This document shows, one piece after another, positions 58,011 through 64,000 of a DNA stretch of 64,000 nt. Position 1 is the first letter of the stretch. Every line of letters begins with the position of its first letter. Location of the stretch: positions 2,232,001 to 2,296,000 of the forward strand of contig BCHX01000004.1 in assembly GCA_001599755.1 (NCBI GenBank). The letters are read 5' to 3'. The position numbers were made by a program, and so were the translations under genes. Source of the DNA: Gliomastix tumulicola (Eukaryota > Ascomycota > Sordariomycetes > Hypocreales > Bionectriaceae). The notes under the pieces are model-generated. The model saw nothing but the letters and a program-made list of their open reading frames with translations, ran no database searches and was not told where the DNA came from.

Positions 58011-58961
58011 TCATAATAGCACACACTTCATCTTGCCACCTCTGTCGCCGTCTCTGTGGCGTCGGTATCGATGAGGATCCCGTTCCCGACCGCCAATGTC
58101 GCCGTTGCCGGTGCGAGCACGTCCGCCATTACCGGCCGGAGGGCGTGTGGCCTGTTGCCGCTGGCGGCGCAAAATCCTGACGACGTCGTAGAAGGCCTTC
58201 TCCACATTGATGCAGTTCTTCGCCGAGGCCTCGACAAACTCGCATCCCAGCTCCCTGGCCAGGGCATGTCCCTCTTGTGTCGACACCTCGCGCTCGGTGA
58301 CTCTGTCACTCTTGTTCCCCACCAGCATGATGGGCACGGGCATCTGCGAACTGGCCGCCGTCAGTGGAGAGCCGGGGTACGAGGGTGACGAGGCCACAGA
58401 TTCTTTGACACGCTGGATCTGGTGGTGGAAACGCTGGATACGGCCGAAGGACGAGCGGGAGGAGATGCTGTAGACGAGCACGAAGCCCTCGCCGTCCCGG
58501 ATCCACTGGTCGCGGAGTGCCGTGTACTCCTCTTGGCCCGCCGTGTCGAGCACCTCGAGCATGCACGGCTGCCCGTCTATGACGACCTGCTTGCGGTATG
58601 AATCCTCGATGGTTGGGTCGTACTATAGGGCGGAGCGCAATTGCGGTTAGCCAAAAAGTCCTTGTCGTCACCCATAACTGAACGCCGGCCGCGAAGGTGG
58701 AAACGCAGAGCCACAAGGAGAGAGGGGGCAAAGGGGGAGGAGGGGTTTTCCGAAGAGCTGTAGCTCTAGCGGCTCAGGGCGAAAGGGAGCATAGCATGAG
58801 CGAGAGCGAAGCCATGCTCCCATTGAGGGTGCGGCGATGGGCGGCAGAGGACTCACAGTCTCGACAAAGTGCTGCAGGCACAGCTGGATGGTCAGGGCCG
58901 TCTTTCCCACACCGCCGTCTCCCAGGACCACCAGCTTGTACAACACCATTCGACCCGCCAT
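58011..58961 (-). CDS. RAS2: Ras-type small GTPase, Ras-2 group
   Basis: Two exons, 58961-58857 and 58622-58011, encode 238 residues; the intron is 234 bp and falls just before the switch I Tyr. The P-loop GDGGVGKT is at 14-21, with Asp in place of the usual Ala of Ras. Switch I is YDPTIEDSY, G3 is DTAGQEE, G4 is NKSD, G5 is SAK. The effector and switch II regions match Neurospora ras-2, as does the insertion KESVASSPSYPGSP. A hypervariable Arg-rich tail ends in the CaaX box CVLL; the terminal Leu predicts geranylgeranylation. It should act at the plasma membrane in growth, conidiation and MAPK/cAMP signalling. The start MAGRMVLYKLVVLG is family-typical. Confidence 0.95.
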
Positions 58962-61900
58962 GATGGGCGGTTGAGACTGGTGTAGAGAGCTACTCGGACT
59001 GAAGATGCACGGGCGGTCGTGTGGACGGAGGGCTCAGGGTCACGGTCGGAGAGGGTAGAGAAATCGGTAGAAATTAGAAAGTATGGGATGCTGCTTTTGG
59101 TCGGCGGGGAGGATGTGATGGAAGGAGAAGTAGTTGGATTTGGGGGTCTGGGCTTGTGGGTGCTGATGGTGGTGGTTTTAGCAGGCCGGGCGCGCACTAT
59201 CCTCAAGGAGGTACTAGTAGGCAGCAGGTCGAGAGCACAGAGGTTCGGGATCCATAAAATGCGTGAAGGAGAGCCAGCCAGCGAGTGGGTGAGTGAGTGA
59301 GTTGCTGCCGGTGCGGTGCGTCGGGTGGCAGCTACTATACCTTTTTACCACTGGCAGCAAGGTACCGGTCGCAAGTACTGTACATTATCTCTACTGCAGA
59401 CGGCAGCGGCCACAGACCCCAGCAAGCAAGCATGGGGAGGCTTGGGAAGTTTGGGAGGGGAGGGGGGCCCACATGCTGGGGACAGCACCTTGGAGTGGAG
59501 GCTTCCTGTCCGTTGTGGGCAACGACTTATCCCTGGATAAGAGGTCGGGTACCTTCCACGATGCACTAGTGGCAGATTGTGGGCTCTCTTCGCTCGTACC
59601 TGGTGTCTCTTGGCCGACAAAACCTCGCAAAGAGCCAGAGTGGGTGGAGGTACATGTACACGGGGAGCCGGGGGGTTGCAGAGTCGTGCTGTCTGAAGAC
59701 TTTTGTCCTTGGTGTGCTGCGAATCGACGGGCCTGCTCCATGCCATCCATGCCATCCATGCCCTGGCAGCGTGCGCCGAGGTGACGGGCAGAGGGTTCGC
59801 CGGCAATACCAGGGCTGGTCCAGCACATGCCTGACATGGGCCTGAGAGCCCCCCAGCAGGCCCAGCAGGCCCAGCAGGACCAGCACCGGCCGGTGAGTTA
59901 AGGTTACAGTAGGTGTCAGTGAGCTGCCAATGGTTCCTGCCACCACGGAGGGCTCCGGCAAATACTAGTAATATAATATACCTGACGTGCTCTCCCCTAA
60001 TCTGCTCTTCCCCGGTCGAAGAGAAGAAGAAAAAAACGCATGTCTTCCCTTCTGAATTGAGCCGCAGCTCCCTGCCGCACTTGCGACGCATCTTGATGCA
60101 CCTCAAAGGGCGGAAGCACGTCCCAGCTGTTTACAAATCACAGCTCGCCGCCATTGTCTTGTACTCTATACCTAAAGCTGCCACAAAACCCGTCGAATCT
60201 GAGGCGGCAGGCAGTGGGGTCGGAGAGCTTAGCATTCAGACTTAGGCGGGCTAGCTCTTTAGTGTCATGGCGATAGTGAGGCAGGTACGGACGGAGTACC
60301 TCCCTACCTTGCCTGTGGTGCTGCACCTTCTCCCCCTCCCGCGGGCCGGCCACAGCCAACCAAATTGTGCCAGCCCTAATTATTATGGATTTCGAGGATT
60401 GTTATTTCGTGGCTGCTGTTGTGTTCGGCTTGCATGCACCAGCTTCCGAGACATTCTCATCTCCCCCATTCGCAACGGCCTGTTGACGAACGGTCCTTTT
60501 CTCTTCTCTCGCGGGCCCTTTGTCCCCGCCACCGACGCGTCCGTGCTACAAGGAGCTGCCCTGGAGCTTGATCGCTCCGGTGCCAGTGACAATGACCGGT
60601 ACCGACTTCTCTACCAGAAGCAGCATCTCTCGCGCGACTGAGTCGTCCAGTTGCCGCACGAAATAGTCGGCTTTAGTCGCCACATCCGCGCGGTACCGTT
60701 TATGCGAGCAGGCAGGCATGCAGGCATGCAGGTAGGCCATGTACCTCGAATGTCACCAGTGATCACCCATCGCGCCATGCCCGGCTTGTCACGCTGCATT
60801 CCGGTACAGTAAGAGTACCCTGTGCAAGTCAGGCCAGACAGGGTTCAAGAAAAGTTTCCCATGCCCACCGGGGCAGGGGGCGATGAGGAGAGGAGAGACT
60901 TTGACTGGTCCCTGGGAACACGAAGGTCAAAGCAGCAAGATCCAGCAGCGATAGAAACAAGCACAGCTCGGGTGCGAAAATGTGCATGTGCTCCGCCCAG
61001 CTGCAGAAAAACCACCCATCACCATCGCATTCCCCTCACGCCCCCCCATGCACGCCCGCGGAAGCAGTTGCAGCTTCGAAGGCCGCATATTGGGCCATCT
61101 GGCAATACGCATTGGAGATTCGTTAGGTTTGCCAGACGTAAGCTATGCAATAGTCTGCAGGGCCTGTCAGTGCTAGTATACATCAGAGAGCTGGGATATT
61201 GGCAACGTGACCGAGCGTTGGTGTTGGGGTTTCGCATAGTCTCCAGAGACCGCCAACCCAACAGCAAGGAAGCTCACTGCAAGACAAGGACCGACCCCTG
61301 GCATCCGTATAGGTTCCCCAAAGTAAACAGGAGAGCACGGGATCCCATCCTGCTCCGATAAGAGGGATATTCACTGGCTGACGACAGGAGAAATCAACGA
61401 TTCCGAACCAATCGAGAGCTGCTTTCGCCATCCGGAAGAGAAGAGGGGTCCTGCGAGTATGTACTACTGGTTGCTAGTAGTACAGCTAGCAGCACCGCCG
61501 GTCAACAGTACCACCTACCTCGACTAACCCAGCTTCCGGAGCTTGGACAACTCATACAAACTCAGCTCAGTCAGACCACATAGCCTCACACTACGAGACT
61601 TCTCCGATAGCTTCCAGCTGGAAAGAGCTGGCTTTGCTACCCATTTGCAGAGCATTTTGCCACTCATACGAGGCGGAGCCCAGCAGTTTTTTTCCAACTG
61701 GCTGGCCCTGCAAATCCACTGGTCCAGATTAAAGCCGCTTCCTCCTGCTGGGCCAGAGTCCAGAACCTGGATCTCTTGGCTTCGCCAGGCTGGCAACGCG
61801 CACACGTACAGCACGTACGTGCTGGCTTGCGTCGTCAGGTGAGAAGTGGATGGGGATCTTCTCACATCGAGAGGGAGATCGCCATCAATACGAGACCGGG

Positions 61901-63925
61901 GATGTGGCCCAGACAGCCACTCTGGGTATCCCGTGGAGAGCGAGCCCGCCGGCCAGCAGCCGCCAGCCGCTTCTAACGGGCTGGGCTGGGCTAGGCCTGG
62001 TCTCGTCACACTGTCTCGCGGCCAGGATTCGTTGGGCTTTCCCCGGTGAAGAGGACAGCGCGCGTGACAAGCGGCGGGAAGCGGCAGACGGCCAAGACTA
62101 CGGCTGTCCTTGACTCACTGGGTTGTCGTCCCAGCCGCACGCAATATCGATGTTAGTGATGCACGAATCAGCTCAGTTTGCACGCAAATCCAAAGCTATT
62201 GATTGACAGTCAGGCTCTGCCCGTGTCTTGGCACTGCTAGTCCTAACTATCGTCAAGAATGGCTTGTCCAGGATACATACCACGCTCTCGGGGTGGCTGG
62301 ACAGCGAAGCAAGAAGCATTTTCACCCGATGGCTCAGGTACCGCCCGATGCGGATGCTCCCATGCCGTGACCGTGGCCGTGGTGGGGGTACAACATGCGC
62401 GCACACAGTACATATCTCCGTGTGGTACGAAACAGAGCCCAAAGGCCGGCTCGGTCATCCCAGCATCAGCTATCCGACACATCTCTACGCCCGCCAGGAC
62501 CAAAGGGCCTTTGAGCGACTGCTTGGCCAGGGTTGTGCAGAGGCCGAGCCATCGCCGGGCGAGCCAAAGATCACCCGCAATAGACGATCAAAGTCCCGAG
62601 GTAATGGAGAGTGTGTGAGGCACGGGCATGCCGTTCCCCGTGACGCCGATGCGATGCTGGCAGAGTCGCATCCGAGCCGGCCATATGCGTTGGATCCAAT
62701 GACTTACTTGTACAGCGAGCCAGGGGGGTTTGCCTCCGCTCGATTGGATGCAGGCGTCAGGGGGGGCTTTGGCCTATTCCTTCATCTCTTCTCACATACG
62801 ACATTCTTTGACGGTGACGGTGAGTCAAGCGCCAGCAGCTGTCACACAAACATGCGGCTACGCGTATTGCGTAACCACGTCACAGTCGCTTGGAGAAAGT
62901 CTCCGAGGACTGAGGAAGACAGTGGGACAGCAGTCACCGACCCCCCAGCTCCGGTCCATGGTGGCCGTGGTCTCTCATCAGTGGACGCAACATGACACAT
63001 GTCCGCATATGCCTAGCCCAGTGTGAGATAAACTCCTCACTCGCGATTCCCGAGGGATTGGCCAAGCGAGATGCGAAGCAAGGACACAGCCCGTTACGCG
63101 GCTCGTACCTGTACATGCGAAGCATGTAAATGAGTCTGACCTGGTACGAGAACGTGGCCACCTGCCCAGTCCAAGGACGTTGGGGTTGTACGCCCGCGCA
63201 CCCCATGCTCCCTTCAAGCAAGCAGTGCTGTCGACCGCCATTCTTACGTGAACAGAAAGCCCATTTGAGACCTGCCTATAGGAGCATGCGTTTGAGACGC
63301 GTGGGATGGGGGAGATGACCATCCTCTCGCTCAAGGCATGAAGTACGATATGTCATATGTTGTGCGCAAGGTTCCCCATCATGCCTTAGCTTCTTAGCGT
63401 GGGCTTAGGAGGAGGCGCTTCAGATCCTGTTTGGGGGTTCCCGTGCGTGGGGGTCAGACAGGACTAGTAGCGAGAAGGGTGGGAGGCATGAAAATACGTC
63501 GAGGTAGGTATGTCAATGGGAAGTCCCTTACGCAAAGTGATCGACGGCTGAACGCGGCTTTGTCCGAAGGAAGCCGCAGGCAGGGAAAATGAGGAATTAG
63601 GAGGCGGCTGTTGGATTTGTGACAGGGCACGCTTGGGGGGTCACCTTTTCTCAGACGACATGCTAGGTAGTCAACTCAGCGAGCAAGCTTACTTGATCTA
63701 CCAAGTGTGAAGCAGGAATAGTATTTCGGAGCTCGGGGACCTGGCGTATATCCGTAGAAGCGGGATGTAGCTCTGACAAGAGGCCCGAGCTGGAGTTCCA
63801 TTGCTCTGGAGTCTATACCTCCTTTGAGACTGTACTCCGTACACTTCACATCTGACACGGAACTGCCCCAGTCCTGTCGATAGTCCATTTGCAGTGACAT
63901 CCTTTATTGATGACGCCGGGGTGCT
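58962..63925. other. Intergenic, upstream of RAS2
   Basis: About 5 kb without a supportable gene. It contains RAS2 promoter DNA, GGTACC-type motifs (59360, 59546, 60599, 60690, 62338), a CCATGCCAT tandem at 59741-59763, GCCCAGCAG units at 59850-59885 and a GCAGGCAT tandem near 60710. Frames up to 255 codons occur (62228-62995) with no recognised domain. Confidence 0.45.
63903..63908 (-). other. AATAAA polyadenylation signal of right-edge gene
   Basis: AATAAA on the minus strand, about 18 bp after the stop codon at 63926-63928, followed by no further coding frame. Confidence 0.5.
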
Positions 63926-64000
63926 TCAGAGCTCGGCCAACTTCCTAACCACGGTCAAGAAACCTTCCTCGCCAATAGTGACCCAAAGGTCGACCCTCTC
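63926..64000 (-). CDS. 3' end of a gene, product unknown (partial)
   Basis: A minus-strand frame is open from the window edge for 24 codons (ERVDLWVTIGEEGFL, then TVVRKLAEL) and ends at TGA (63928-63926). Composition is protein-like, with alternating hydrophobic and charged residues fitting a C-terminal strand and helix. An AATAAA signal follows. The fragment is too short to assign a family. Confidence 0.45.
   Translation of the reverse strand, partial: ERVDLWVTIGEEGFLTVVRKLAEL

Overview
The window looks like nuclear DNA from a filamentous ascomycete, most likely a Sordariomycete. Genes carry short GT-AG introns (about 49-234 bp, often with a CTAAC-type branch site). The gene set includes a StuA-type APSES regulator, a class III chitin synthase, an OPY2-type membrane anchor and a Ras-2-type GTPase. 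There are long, GC-balanced intergenic stretches rich in GGTACC-like motifs. I can support 16 complete protein-coding genes, one intron-containing tRNA-Asn gene, and two partial genes at the window edges. I cannot name the species.

Layout. 0-5 kb: the start of a divergent gene at the left edge, then the SDHAF2/Sdh5 succinate dehydrogenase assembly factor (+), convergent with stuA (-). About 4.7-17.8 kb: 13 kb with no supportable gene, upstream of stuA. 17.8-25.8 kb: a BRCT-domain protein (+), an acyl-CoA synthetase resembling propionyl-CoA synthetase (-), and a small GPI-anchored wall protein (-) with a TATA box. 29.1-35.8 kb: a PIG3-like quinone oxidoreductase (+), a dienelactone hydrolase-family protein (-), the RPA large subunit RFA1 (+) and the proline-biosynthesis enzyme PRO2 (-). 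37-43.3 kb: tRNA-Asn(GTT), a DHA1-type MFS transporter (+), a PLP serine/threonine dehydratase-like enzyme (-) and ILV5 ketol-acid reductoisomerase (-). 44.7-49 kb: UBC12 (-) and class III chitin synthase (-). 51.7-53.1 kb: OPY2-like (+). 58-59 kb: RAS2 (-). The rest is intergenic, with the tail of one more gene at the right edge.

The genes do not form one pathway. Most are conserved housekeeping or signalling genes: mitochondrial assembly, proline and branched-chain amino acid synthesis, DNA replication, neddylation, wall synthesis and MAPK/Ras signalling. There is no sign of a secondary-metabolite cluster, an intact transposon or a CRISPR array. The most distinctive points are the 13 kb stretch upstream of stuA, two stop-free introns of length 3n, an ATG-less presequence-like extension on the acyl-CoA synthetase, and the edge genes. 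I did not find a convincing undescribed system. Exon boundaries were derived by hand from splice consensus, reading frame and family similarity.
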